This document shows positions 28,383 to 37,000 of a stretch of DNA of 64,000 nt, in pieces. Location of the stretch: assembly GCA_031550325.1 (NCBI GenBank), contig JAVBOR010000002.1:22070-86069 (forward strand). The letters are read 5' to 3'. Both the position numbers and the translations under genes were made by a program. Source of the DNA: JAVBTT01 sp031550325. GTDB taxonomy: Bacteria > Bacillota > Clostridia > Oscillospirales > UBA929. Below the pieces are notes generated by a model. The model did not search any database and was not told the DNA's origin. It was given only the letters and a program-made list of their open reading frames with translations. Position 1 is the stretch's first letter. Every line of letters starts with the position of its first letter.

Positions 28383-28505
28383 TTGTCAAAGAATGCGTCT
28401 TCGCGGAAGTGAATCCGGGAAAGCGTTTCTTTGCGTGTCTTTGCAAAAACATGCGCCAAACCCCCGCTTTGTCAAAGAGCCTTTGGTTCTTTGACAAAGC
28501 GGGGG
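28383..28505 (+). repeat. Fold-back repeat, copy I (partial, loop inverted)
   Basis: It contains a stem B whose loop reads GTGAATCCG, the reverse complement of the usual loop, a stem C variant (GCGTGTCTT with AAACATGCGC) and the terminal hairpin extended by CCCCCGCTTT/AAAGCGGGGG. It fills the gap between convergent genes. Confidence 0.7.
28461..28505. terminator. Bidirectional terminator hairpin between convergent genes
   Basis: A 21-bp stem (CCCCCGCTTTGTCAAAGAGCC with its complement, one mismatch) and TTT loop, followed on the plus strand by AAGTTTT. It is the terminal hairpin of fold-back copy I with an added G:C clamp, so a repeat module seems to serve as the terminator of both genes. Confidence 0.7.
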
Positions 28506-28516
28506 AAGTTTTATCA

Positions 28517-28966
28517 TCAGCCCTTGCGCAGCCGCGCGAAAAAGCGGCGCAGCAGTGCTGCGGACTCCTCGGCGAGTACGCCGCCCTCCGCGGCGGGCTT
28601 GTGGTTTAGCGCCAGAGAGAATAGATCGACGACACTCCCGCAGGCGCCCGCCTTGGGATCGGCTGCGCCAAAGACAACCCGCCTGATTCGCGCGTTGACC
28701 ATCGCCCCCGCGCACATCGGGCAGGGCTCAAGCGTCACATAGAGGTCGCACTCGGGGATGCGCCAGCTGCCGAGCGTATCGCAGGCCTCGCGAATGGCCA
28801 ACAGCTCAGCGTGCGCCAGGGCGTCTTGCTGCGTTTCGCGCAGATTAAACCCCCTGCCCACCACTTCGCCGCCACATACGACCACACAGCCCACGGGAAC
28901 TTCGTCCATAGCTTCGGCCTGTTCCGCCAGTGCGAGCGCCAGACACATAAAGTCTTCCTGTTCCAT
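28517..28966 (-). CDS. tadA: tRNA adenosine(34) deaminase
   Basis: TadA makes inosine at the wobble position of tRNA-Arg(ACG). The 149-residue protein has the zinc and catalytic residues His52-Ala-Glu54 and PCPMC (Cys82, Cys85), with VPVGCVVV and GFNLRETQQDALAHAE as in the family. ATG at 28966 follows AAGGGGAG. It ends just before the bidirectional hairpin. Confidence 0.95.
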   Translation of the reverse strand: MEQEDFMCLALALAEQAEAMDEVPVGCVVVCGGEVVGRGFNLRETQQDALAHAELLAIREACDTLGSWRIPECDLYVTLEPCPMCAGAMVNARIRRVVFGAADPKAGACGSVVDLFSLALNHKPAAEGGVLAEESAALLRRFFARLRKG

Positions 28967-29053
28967 CTGTACTCCCCTTATCTCCGTGCCGCGCGCGCCG
29001 CCTCAACGCTGCGCTTTTCGCCGCGATCACAGGTTTCCCCGCAAGGCAAAAGA

Positions 29054-29078
29054 AAAAGCAGGGATTAACCCTGCTTTT
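29054..29078. other. Perfect hairpin between tadA and lexA
   Basis: Arms AAAAGCAGGG and CCCTGCTTTT around ATTAA. The A/T flanks would make it terminator-like in both directions, yet no gene end is adjacent. It lies upstream of tadA and just before a short ORF at 29097. The rest of the 463-bp gap holds only that ORF and the lexA control region. Confidence 0.55.
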
Positions 29079-29096
29079 AGTAAATAGGAGGGGGAC

Positions 29097-29150
29097 ATGA
29101 AAAAACTAACGCTTGCTCGCCTGATTGCTTATTGCTGCTCACAACCATAG
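29097..29150 (+). CDS. Possible 17-residue peptide ORF
   Basis: AGGAGGGGG stands five bases before an ATG that opens MKKLTLARLIAYCCSQP and a TAG stop. The ribosome site is among the best in the window. The peptide is basic at the start, then hydrophobic with two Cys. It could be a leader peptide or a small membrane peptide; it may also be a chance ORF. I see no promoter immediately upstream. Confidence 0.35.
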   Translation: MKKLTLARLIAYCCSQP

Positions 29151-29370
29151 CATACCCCACAGTTATTACAAAAGTTCAGGGCAAATATTAAAATTGTTTT
29201 AAATGTGAAAAAGTGCGTAGCGCCGCTCATGCTCAGTGTGCACTCTACAGAGTCTCCACACTCCTTTGCGCGGTCTTCGCAAATAGTGGTCCTTCCCCCT
29301 GTATGCAGACTTTGTCTGTACGCCTCAGCGCTATGGAAACCGCGCTGTCAAATGTTCACGAAATTTTTCG

Positions 29371-29382
29371 GAACATTCGTTT
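29371..29382 (+). promoter_or_regulatory. LexA operator (Firmicute SOS box)
   Basis: GAACATTCGTTT matches the Gram-positive box GAACNNNNGTTC with one mismatch and overlaps the -35 of the lexA promoter, as expected for autorepression. An upstream AATGTTC forms a wider inverted repeat with GAACATT. Confidence 0.7.
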
Positions 29383-29409
29383 GCTTATTCTCTTCGGATG
29401 TGATATACT
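29381..29409 (+). promoter_or_regulatory. lexA promoter
   Basis: TTGCTT, a 17-base spacer and TATACT with extended -10 TGA. It starts transcription about 15 bp before the lexA ribosome site and is blocked by the overlapping LexA box. Confidence 0.7.
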
Positions 29410-29429
29410 GTTGTCATGGAGGGATTGAG

Positions 29430-30011
29430 ATGAAAAAAGTATCGGACAAGCAGCGGGAGATCCTCGCTTTTGTTGAGACGTTTTCCAACGATCACGGCTA
29501 TTCGCCTTCGGTGCGTGAAATTTGCGCCGGCGTCAGACTGCGCTCTCCTTCGACTGTGCACACCCACTTAAAGTCCCTGCAAAAAGCCGGACTGATCCGC
29601 AAAGATGATCATAAAACGCGCGCGCTCGCCCCGGTTCACGACTCACACAGCGTGCAGATCATCGGCAAGGTGACCGCCGGTCAGCCTATTTTCGCGCATG
29701 AGGAGGTCCTGGGAACGCTGAGCTACCGCGTACCGAGCCCGAAGGATTATTTTGCGCTCGAGGTGCGCGGCGACTCGATGATCGACGCCGGCATCCTCGA
29801 CGGGGATTATGTCGTGGTGCGCAAGCAGAATTCCGCCGATTCCGGGCAGATCGTGGTCGCGCTTTTGAGTGACGAAGCCACGGTCAAGCGCCTTCAAATC
29901 AAAAACGGCGAAGTTTGGCTCATGCCTGAGAACCCAAACTATCGCCGCATTGACGGATCTGACTGTACGATTCTTGGGCTGGTCACCGCGGTCGTGCGCG
30001 AGATCTCCTAG
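29430..30011 (+). CDS. lexA: LexA SOS repressor
   Basis: LexA represses DNA-damage genes and cuts itself when RecA filaments form. The 193-residue protein has the winged-helix DNA-binding domain (residues 1-65, SPSVREICAGVRLRSPSTVH), the cleavage site Ala83-Gly84 in VTAGQP, catalytic Ser116 in RGDSMIDAG and Lys153 in ATVKRL. ATG at 29430 follows GGAGGG; longer readings run back through the promoter. Regulation by its own box is visible in the sequence. Confidence 0.97.
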   Translation: MKKVSDKQREILAFVETFSNDHGYSPSVREICAGVRLRSPSTVHTHLKSLQKAGLIRKDDHKTRALAPVHDSHSVQIIGKVTAGQPIFAHEEVLGTLSYRVPSPKDYFALEVRGDSMIDAGILDGDYVVVRKQNSADSGQIVVALLSDEATVKRLQIKNGEVWLMPENPNYRRIDGSDCTILGLVTAVVREIS

Positions 30012-30100
30012 GGCTTTGGCCGGGCATCAGCACTTCAGACAACGCGGAAAAACACCACGCCTGCCCAATAGACGGGCTGTTTGCTTCGTGTAAACACGCT

Positions 30101-30898
30101 CTAATTATACAAAGCGTCCATAACCTCTTGCGGCAGCGTGACCGCGGAGCCGTCCGCATACTCGACGACGATCGAAACGAGCTTGGCGCGCTCCACCCGG
30201 CCGCTGTCCCAGACGTCCAGAAACGTGGCCGTGCTTTGCTTTCCGGCAGCCACCTCGCCCGTGACGGTCAGGCCGGCCCGTGTAGCCTCTTTGTCGTGGA
30301 GCGGCACTGTGGCGCCCGAGGCGTCAAGCCCCTCCACGGAAAACCTGAGTTCAGATACCGCCTTTTCGGCGGTATTTTTCCATTCAATGCTCAGATGCAG
30401 CGTTCCCTGCGGGCTCGGCTCCATGAAACTGATGGAGAGTATTTGCAAAATGCTGTCCTGCGCCGTGTCGATTAGATGCTGGATCTGTTGCTGCCTGATC
30501 TTGTCCGCGTCCCCGTCGGGCTGTGGCGTTGACTTGCCGAGCAGTGAATCCAGCATTTCCTGAGCGTCGTCGATCTCCTCCCCAGACGCGGGATACGAGC
30601 GCTTGAGGTTGGCCAGCAAAATGGCCAGCGTCTCCTTGTTCTGATCGGCGTACGCCTGCTCGATTTTTTCCATCAGGATGCCGCGGTTTAAGTTGCGCAA
30701 AACCGGAACAAGCACGGCCACAATAAAGACGACAAGCGCCACCGACACTACGGACAGCATGGTGCCGCGCTTCATCTTGGGTCTTGTGTACTTGGACTGC
30801 GTGCGGGGAACGATGTACGTATCTTGTCTGATGCCGCAATAGGGACAGGCTTTTTCGTCCCCTTCGGGAAGCTCACGGCCGCAACGTCTGCAGTTCAA
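30101..30898 (-). CDS. Zinc-ribbon membrane protein of unknown function
   Basis: A 265-residue protein with an N-terminal zinc ribbon (CRRCGRELPEGDEKACPYCG), one membrane helix (VVSVALVVFIVAVLVPVL, residues ~50-67), a helical segment and a C-terminal beta-sandwich domain (GTLHLSIEWKNTAEKAVSEL onward) that resembles the FxLYD/DUF type found on such proteins. The topology puts the ribbon inside and the sandwich outside. The start is TTG at 30898 after GGTGGA. Function is not known. Confidence 0.75.
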   Translation of the reverse strand: MNCRRCGRELPEGDEKACPYCGIRQDTYIVPRTQSKYTRPKMKRGTMLSVVSVALVVFIVAVLVPVLRNLNRGILMEKIEQAYADQNKETLAILLANLKRSYPASGEEIDDAQEMLDSLLGKSTPQPDGDADKIRQQQIQHLIDTAQDSILQILSISFMEPSPQGTLHLSIEWKNTAEKAVSELRFSVEGLDASGATVPLHDKEATRAGLTVTGEVAAGKQSTATFLDVWDSGRVERAKLVSIVVEYADGSAVTLPQEVMDALYN

Positions 30899-31080
30899 AC
30901 CGATCCACCGCCTTTACAATCCTTGTATAGCGCGCCGACTGTGCCCTCACTGCTTCACTTGTTTTCAGCAGCGAAAAACCGTGCCGCCGCTACATGCTCT
31001 GAATAGTATACCATTTTTGACATGTCCGGTCAAGACGGACACGCAAACCCGCTAACAAACCGAAGGTTCTTTAGCGGGAC

Positions 31081-31182
31081 AGGCTGTCAAAGAACCTTCG
31101 GTTCTTTGACAAACGGCAGTTCGGATCAAACCGCTGCGGCGATTTGCAGCGAAAGGACGCGGAGGCGGCGCTTTGACAGCCT
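31081..31182 (-). repeat. Fold-back repeat, copy J (102 bp, internally deleted)
   Basis: Perfect 12-bp terminal repeats AGGCTGTCAAAG and CTTTGACAGCCT enclose the terminal hairpin (GTCAAAGAACC/GGTTCTTTGAC), GATCAAACCGC and a remnant. Its last base is also the last base of the stop codon of the gene at 31397. A further hairpin variant (CCCGCTAA with TTAGCGGG) stands at 31048-31078. The 283-bp gap 30899-31181 holds nothing else I can identify. Confidence 0.8.
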
Positions 31183-31397
31183 CAGCCGACGCGCCAGCGT
31201 TTGCCGCAGGTCTGACAGACGGCATAGCTCCTGGTTTTAGACTTTTTGCCGCGGATGAGCAAAAACAGCGCGATCCAGCCGATGACGGGTACGCAGAGCA
31301 ACAAGATGTAGAAAGCAGTCGTCAGGCAGCCGCGTTTTTGCGTTTCCGCCACGGCCTGAACAGCCACTCTCTCGCTTGAACACCTCGGACAAATCAT
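31182..31397 (-). CDS. Small zinc-ribbon membrane protein
   Basis: A 71-residue protein: N-terminal CPRC, one or two hydrophobic segments (TTAFYILLLCVPVIGWIALF), a basic patch and a C-terminal CQTCGKRW. The two Cys pairs would form a zinc ribbon on the cytoplasmic side around a membrane hairpin. ATG at 31397 follows AGAGGAG; an ATG eight codons upstream lacks a ribosome site. Function unknown; it follows the cellobiose phosphorylase gene by 41 bp on the same strand. Confidence 0.7.
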   Translation of the reverse strand: MICPRCSSERVAVQAVAETQKRGCLTTAFYILLLCVPVIGWIALFLLIRGKKSKTRSYAVCQTCGKRWRVG

Positions 31398-31438
31398 GGT
31401 TTGTTCTCCTCTTTGAATCATTTGCCGGCGGCGGGGCC

Positions 31439-33862
31439 TCAGCGCGTCACAAGAACGCTGACTTCCCCGGCGCCTTTTGCGGCTGTAACGACGTTTCCCT
31501 CGACCAAGCTGCCATCGGCAAAAAGCGTGTAGTCGCCTGACCCGCTGTTTTTAACCGTGATGACGTACTTCACGCCGCGGTACAGCCGCGTGGCGGAAAA
31601 CGTCTCGATGGAGGCGGGCAGTCGGGGATCTATGCTCAGCCCGTCAAACTCCGGACGGATGCCCAGAATATACTGACTGGCGTTGACAAACGTCCACGCG
31701 GCCGTTCCGGTCAGCCAGCTGTTGCGCGCCTGGCCAAACTTCGGCGAGGCAGCGCCGGCGATGGTCTGGCTGTAAACATAGGGCTCGGTGCGGTGAATCT
31801 CGCTGATGTCCTCCAGATAAGCCGGACAGGTGCGGCGGTAGACGGCAAACGCCTCCTCCTCATTACCGTTGAGCGCCTCGCCGATGCTGATCCAGGGGTT
31901 GTTGTGGCAGAAAATGCTGCCGTTTTCCTTAAAGCCCGGCGGATAGCTCGACACCTCGCCGAGCTCCTTGTGATACACAGAGTAACAGGGCGCCAGCAGG
32001 CAGGTGCCGTACGGCGTGGTCAGGCGCGCCTTGACGCTGTCCAGCGCTTTGCGCGGGTATCCCTGCTCCAGGCCGATCCGGGCCATGGCGCAAAGGCCCT
32101 GAGGCTCGATATAGATCTGCCCCTCCTCGCACTCTTTGCTGCCCACCTTCTGCCCGAACGCGTCGTAGGCGCGCACAAACCACGCGCCGTCCCACCCATG
32201 CTCGACAATGGCGCGCTCCATGTCGGCAACACGCGCCAATACTTCAAAGGCTTCCTCGGGCCGGCCAAAGCGGCGGCAAAGCTCTGCGTATTCCCTGCCG
32301 TAAAGCACGAACATGCCCGCGATAAACACACTTTCGGCCACGCCGCTCTCGTAGTTTGCGCAGGTCTGAAAGCTTTCGCCCGGCTCCTCGGAAAAGCAGT
32401 TTAGGTTCAGGCAGTCATTCCAGTCGGCGCGGCCGATCAGCGGCAGGCCGTGCGGCCCCCGGTTTGCAAGGGTGTAGTGTATGCTGCGCCGGAGGTGTTC
32501 AAACAGCGGCGCCTCGGTACCCGGCGCGTTGTCAAAGGCCACGGGCTCACGCAGAATGCCGTCGTCCCCGGTTTCGCGGATATAGGCGCTCACGCAGGCG
32601 ACCAGCCACAGCGGGTCGTCGTTAAACCCCCACCCGGCACCCGCGTTTCCGCGCTTGGTCAGCGGCTGGTACTGATGCCATGTGCTGCCGTCCTCGCGCT
32701 GAATGGCCGCGATGTCCAGCACACGCTCCCGGGCGCGCTCGGGAATGAGATGCACAAACCCCAGCAAATCCTGGCAGGAGTCCCGAAAGCCCATGCCGCG
32801 CCCAATGCCGCTCTCATAGTAGCTTGCGCTCCGGCTCATGTTAAAGGTCACCATGCACTGGTACTGGTTCCATATATTGACCATGCGGTCCAGCTTGTCG
32901 TCCGGGCTGCTCACCTGAAAGCGGCCCAGCAGCGCGTCCCAGTAGGCCGCCAGCTCTCCAAGCGCCAGCTCGACCTTTTCGTCGGTGGCAAATTTTTCCA
33001 ACATAGCGCGCGCCTTTTCCTTGTTGATGACGCCCGGCGCGTCAAACTTCCTGTCGCGCTCGTTTTCAACATAGCCCAGCACAAACACGCAGCTCTTTTG
33101 CTCGCCGGGCGCGAGCAAAAGCTTGAACATGTGACCGGCCATCGGCGCGCCCCCATGCGCGACCGTATTGCCGCTTTGCCGCAGCGTCACTGCTTCGGGG
33201 CTGTCCCAGCCGTTCATCGCGCCCAAAAACGCGTCACGGTCGGTGTCAAACCCGTTCACTTCCCTGTTGACGCCAAAAAACGCGTAATGGTCGCGCCGCT
33301 CGCGGTACTCGGTCTTGTGGTACAGCACGCCGTTGTCTACTTCCACCTCGGCGATGTTGAGGTTGCGCTGAAAGTTGCTCGAGTCGTCCACGGCGTCCCA
33401 GAGGCACCACTCCATGGCGCTGAACAGAGTCACCGTCTTGGCTGCCGGGCTGTCGTTGCGCAGGGTCAGGCGGTTTACTTCACAGCTGACGCCCAGTGGA
33501 ACAAAACAGGTCAGGCCGGCCGACAGGCCGTTCTTCGCGGCCTCAAACACCGTGTACCCTAAGCCATGCCGGCAGGCGTAACGGTCGAGCGGCGTTTTGC
33601 AGGGCAGGTAGCCGGGATTCCAGACGGCGTCGCCGTCACAAATATAGTACATCCGCCCGCCGCCGTCGGCTGGCACGTTGTTATAGCGGTATCTCGTGAT
33701 GCGGCGCAGCCGGGCGTCCTTGTAAAAGCTGTATCCTCCCGCCGTGTTGGAGATGAGGCTGAAAAACGCCTCACTCCCCAGATAATTGATCCAGGGAAGC
33801 GGCGTCTGAGGCGTATGGATGACATATTCTCTCGCGGCGTCGTCAAAAAATCCGTATTTCAT
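31439..33862 (-). CDS. Cellobiose phosphorylase (GH94)
   Basis: The enzyme splits cellobiose with phosphate to glucose 1-phosphate and glucose in the cytoplasm, saving ATP. The 807-residue protein matches clostridial cellobiose phosphorylases along its length: start MKYGFFDDAAREYVIHTPQT, GYSFYKDARLRRITRYRYNN, FRDSCQDLLGF, the acid-catalyst region GRADWNDCLNLNCF, and KENGSIFCHNNPW near the C-terminus. There is no signal peptide. ATG at 33862 has GGGAG six bases upstream. It lies downstream of a secreted GH74 glucanase, which would supply oligosaccharides. Confidence 0.93.
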   Translation of the reverse strand: MKYGFFDDAAREYVIHTPQTPLPWINYLGSEAFFSLISNTAGGYSFYKDARLRRITRYRYNNVPADGGGRMYYICDGDAVWNPGYLPCKTPLDRYACRHGLGYTVFEAAKNGLSAGLTCFVPLGVSCEVNRLTLRNDSPAAKTVTLFSAMEWCLWDAVDDSSNFQRNLNIAEVEVDNGVLYHKTEYRERRDHYAFFGVNREVNGFDTDRDAFLGAMNGWDSPEAVTLRQSGNTVAHGGAPMAGHMFKLLLAPGEQKSCVFVLGYVENERDRKFDAPGVINKEKARAMLEKFATDEKVELALGELAAYWDALLGRFQVSSPDDKLDRMVNIWNQYQCMVTFNMSRSASYYESGIGRGMGFRDSCQDLLGFVHLIPERARERVLDIAAIQREDGSTWHQYQPLTKRGNAGAGWGFNDDPLWLVACVSAYIRETGDDGILREPVAFDNAPGTEAPLFEHLRRSIHYTLANRGPHGLPLIGRADWNDCLNLNCFSEEPGESFQTCANYESGVAESVFIAGMFVLYGREYAELCRRFGRPEEAFEVLARVADMERAIVEHGWDGAWFVRAYDAFGQKVGSKECEEGQIYIEPQGLCAMARIGLEQGYPRKALDSVKARLTTPYGTCLLAPCYSVYHKELGEVSSYPPGFKENGSIFCHNNPWISIGEALNGNEEEAFAVYRRTCPAYLEDISEIHRTEPYVYSQTIAGAASPKFGQARNSWLTGTAAWTFVNASQYILGIRPEFDGLSIDPRLPASIETFSATRLYRGVKYVITVKNSGSGDYTLFADGSLVEGNVVTAAKGAGEVSVLVTR

Positions 33863-33903
33863 ATGCATACTCCCTTCGAGTCGATTGGGACGAAAAGGCC
33901 TAA

Positions 33904-33956
33904 GCTGTTTGATCCGATCCTCGTTTTGTCAAAGAACCTTCGGTTCTTTGACAGCC
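33904..33956 (+). repeat. Fold-back repeat, copy K (terminal part only)
   Basis: It reads GTTTGATCCGATCCTCG, then TTTTGTCAAAGAACC, TTC and GGTTCTTTGACAGCC. Only half of stem C and the terminal hairpin remain. Confidence 0.7.
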
Positions 33957-33958
33957 CG

Positions 33959-33997
33959 CGCCGGGCCCACCGCCTTTGGCGGCGGGCCCGGCGTTTT
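33959..33997. terminator. Very GC-rich hairpin between the GH74 and GH94 genes
   Basis: CGCCGGGCCC-A-CCGCC pairs with GGCGG-C-GGGCCCGGCG around TTT. The T-run (GTTTTG) is on the plus strand, although both flanking genes run on the minus strand. It probably limits read-through from GH74 into the phosphorylase gene. Confidence 0.55.
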
Positions 33998-34048
33998 GAC
34001 GGTCATTTCTGGCCGCCAATGGAGGAAAAAAGAGAAGGCGAAGGGGGG

Positions 34049-37000
34049 TCAGAAGTTGAAGGTGAAGGTGAACTTGTAAGACGGGAACAGCTCTGGGTAC
34101 TTCACGCCGCTGATGACCAGCTTGTTGCTCTGCTCGACAAGGGCGCTCGATACGTCCGCCCTGAGGATATACGGATCGATCTGCCGGAAGTCGACCTGGG
34201 CCCCGTTGAGCAGCGCCTTGGCGTCGGCTTTCAGGGAGACCGGCGCGGCAAAGGTAATGTTGCCGCCCTCGAACCGCGGTGTCCACAGGCCCTCGGAGGT
34301 TGCCACCTTGATGGCGATCTCCTTCGTTTGCGAGCCGTATGCGACCGTGACTTTATAGTTGCCCGCCACAGGCGCTGCCGCAATTTTCAGCACAGCTTTG
34401 CCGTTTTCAATGACGGCGGTGGTTCCCTCAAAGGTCACCTCGGCGCCGTTAAACTTCGCGTCGGCGTACACGGGTAGCGTTGCGGGCAGAAGCTCCACAA
34501 TCGTGGTCACGGGCATGGTGGCTTCCAGCGGCTCCATGCCGCTCTCAATCAGATTCACCTTGATCTCTCCGCAGCGGATGCCGCCGGACACGTTGCCGGT
34601 GCTGACGTACACGCGGCCGAAGACGCGCGGGTCGCCCGTGACGGAGCGGATGTCGGGGAAGCCCCAGTTGTCGTTGCGGTACGGGTTACTAACGCTGCCG
34701 TCCGCGCTGGTGGTGGTTTCTCCGCCGTTGGTCGCGGTCGGGGAGATCTTTCCCCAGGTTTGCCCGTTGTCCAGCGAACGGTAGATGCCGGTGCCGGAGT
34801 CGAGGGAAGTGGACGCGGTTCTGGTGCCGACGGCGTAAAGGACGCCGTTTGCGCCGCTGTCCGTGCTGAGGCCCGTGCCGCTCCTGTTGCCCAGCGTGAA
34901 TCCCTCAGTTCCCGAAACCTGCGTAGCGGTCGCCGTGTTGGTCTCTTTGTCATATACGAGCTTCCAAAGCCCGTTGCCGTCCACCCAGAGGGTGCCGAAC
35001 TTGCCGGTTTCGCCCTTGACAACGCGGGCCATTCCCGAATAGGCGTCTATACTTCCGACATTTGTAAGTGGGATGCCGCCCGACACGGGCACGGGACGGA
35101 AGGTCAGTCCGCCGTCAAGGCTGACAAGGAAGTTGGTGTCTCCGACCACCGTGTTGGAGAAGCCGTAAAACACATCCGGATCCACGCGGTCGGCGTAGAT
35201 TCTGACGACGTTGGCGGCTCTCATCTCGGTGGTGCCAGGGGCAGCCTCGGCGTAGAACGTGGGCTGAATCCAGGCTTTGCCCAGAGTCGTCGGGTCGCCG
35301 TCGACCGATTTGGTTCTCAATACGTGCTGGGCCTGCGCGTTTGCACCAACGCCCCAGAAAACCACCGAGGCGTCCGCGTTGATGGTGACCCAACCGGACT
35401 GGACGCCCGCAGTGGAGGAGGACACGACGAAATTGTTGATGCGCGTCTGGATGGTGGACGGGATGCCGGTTGCCTCTCTGCCCAGCAGAGCGCCGGACGG
35501 GTGGGGCTCCCAAGAGTTGGCGATCACCGAATAGTTGCTGGGAAGGTTATGGAAGATCCGGCCGCCGTCAAAGCTGATGGTCGCGCCGCCCCTGGATAAG
35601 AAGTGCCAGTCCATGCGGGTAACGGACACAACGATGTCGGGGTTGGCGTCGGGGTAGTCGACGAGGTCGGCGTGAATGCCGCGGCTAGTGGAGGCAAAGA
35701 TCTGATAGTTCTTTGTCCCGCCGTTTGAAATATCGTCTGCCGGTTTCGCGGGCAGCAGTTTAGCGTCGATGTCATTGGTATATATGCGCCAGTCTGTGCC
35801 CTGCCCGCCGGCGGAGCCGTCATACAGGTCGTTATATACAGGATCGATCCACTGGCCGTAGCCGCCGGCGCTCCAGGGATTGTCGCCGACCGTCTCGAAT
35901 CTGAACGGGGTGTAGTCGCAGACGGTGGCCAACAGAATGTTGCGTCCCGAGGCAGGGCTCTGCATGCCGCTCTTCCACACGGTCATGTACAGGCCGGGGG
36001 CCGTCTCCCACTTGACCTGATCGGCTCTGGTGAGCAGGCCGCCGGGGGAGTTGTTGACGCTGTAAATCCTGAAGTCGTTATAATCGCTGGTCCGGCGCGT
36101 GTCGGCGATGGTCATGCCCAGCGTTCTGCTCGACTCGTCTGTGCCGCTGTCGACAGTTGTGCTGAACAGGCCGATCCTGGCCTCTGCGACGCTCAGACCT
36201 CTCGCGTTTCGGGCGTTGGGTACGGCCTTCGCCGCGCCAACTTCGTCCAGCGCCGTGAGGTTATAGGCCACATAGCTGCCCATGCCGGAGTGAATGAACA
36301 TATTGTCCGCGTCGTGGGGGTTGATTTTGGGGGCAAAGTTCCAGTGCAGGAATGTCCAGGGCTCCCACCAGGCCTCTGTGCCCGTGGAGGTTCCGGGGTT
36401 CGCAGCCTGCACTTCGGCGCTCCACTTGTTGGTGTTCAGCTCGCCGTTGGCGGCAGCCGAGGCCAGGCCCGACTTTTCACCGTAGACCTGATAGCCGAAC
36501 ATGTCGTAACCTGCCAGCACCGGGAACCATGTCTCGCCGTAGTCCAGGGAGCGGAACACGGTCTCCATGCCGCGGTTGGTCGTCCTGGTGTCGAGGCGGT
36601 AGGGGTCGGTGTTGTGGGTACCGACGATGATCGCGCCGTCCGGGCCGGCGTCAAGACCGGAGATGGGCACGCCGGCCATGCGGTTGTCATTGGTGTTGTT
36701 TGCCGGCTGCGGATGGACGGGCGTCCCGTAGATCATCTGCGGGGTTACGTTTACGCCGTCTGTGTTGCCGTCCGCGTTGTTCTGGAGGACGCCGGCTGCG
36801 TCAATTTTCCAGCGGAAGACGCATCCGTCGCCGCGCTGGCCGTCATTGACCTGCGCGCCGGTGTTGTGCGAGACTGAGTAGCTGACAAAAATGTAGCGGT
36901 ATCCCTCAGCGTCGGGCGGGGTGAATGTCGTCTTGCAGGGGAAATAGTATCTCGCTCCTTCATATACGCCAGGCTGGCCGGGCAGCGCCGCCCAGTTCAC

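Noticed and set aside
31793..33562. Long plus-strand frames opposite the cellobiose phosphorylase gene
   Set aside because: Shadow frames of a gene with clear full-length homology.
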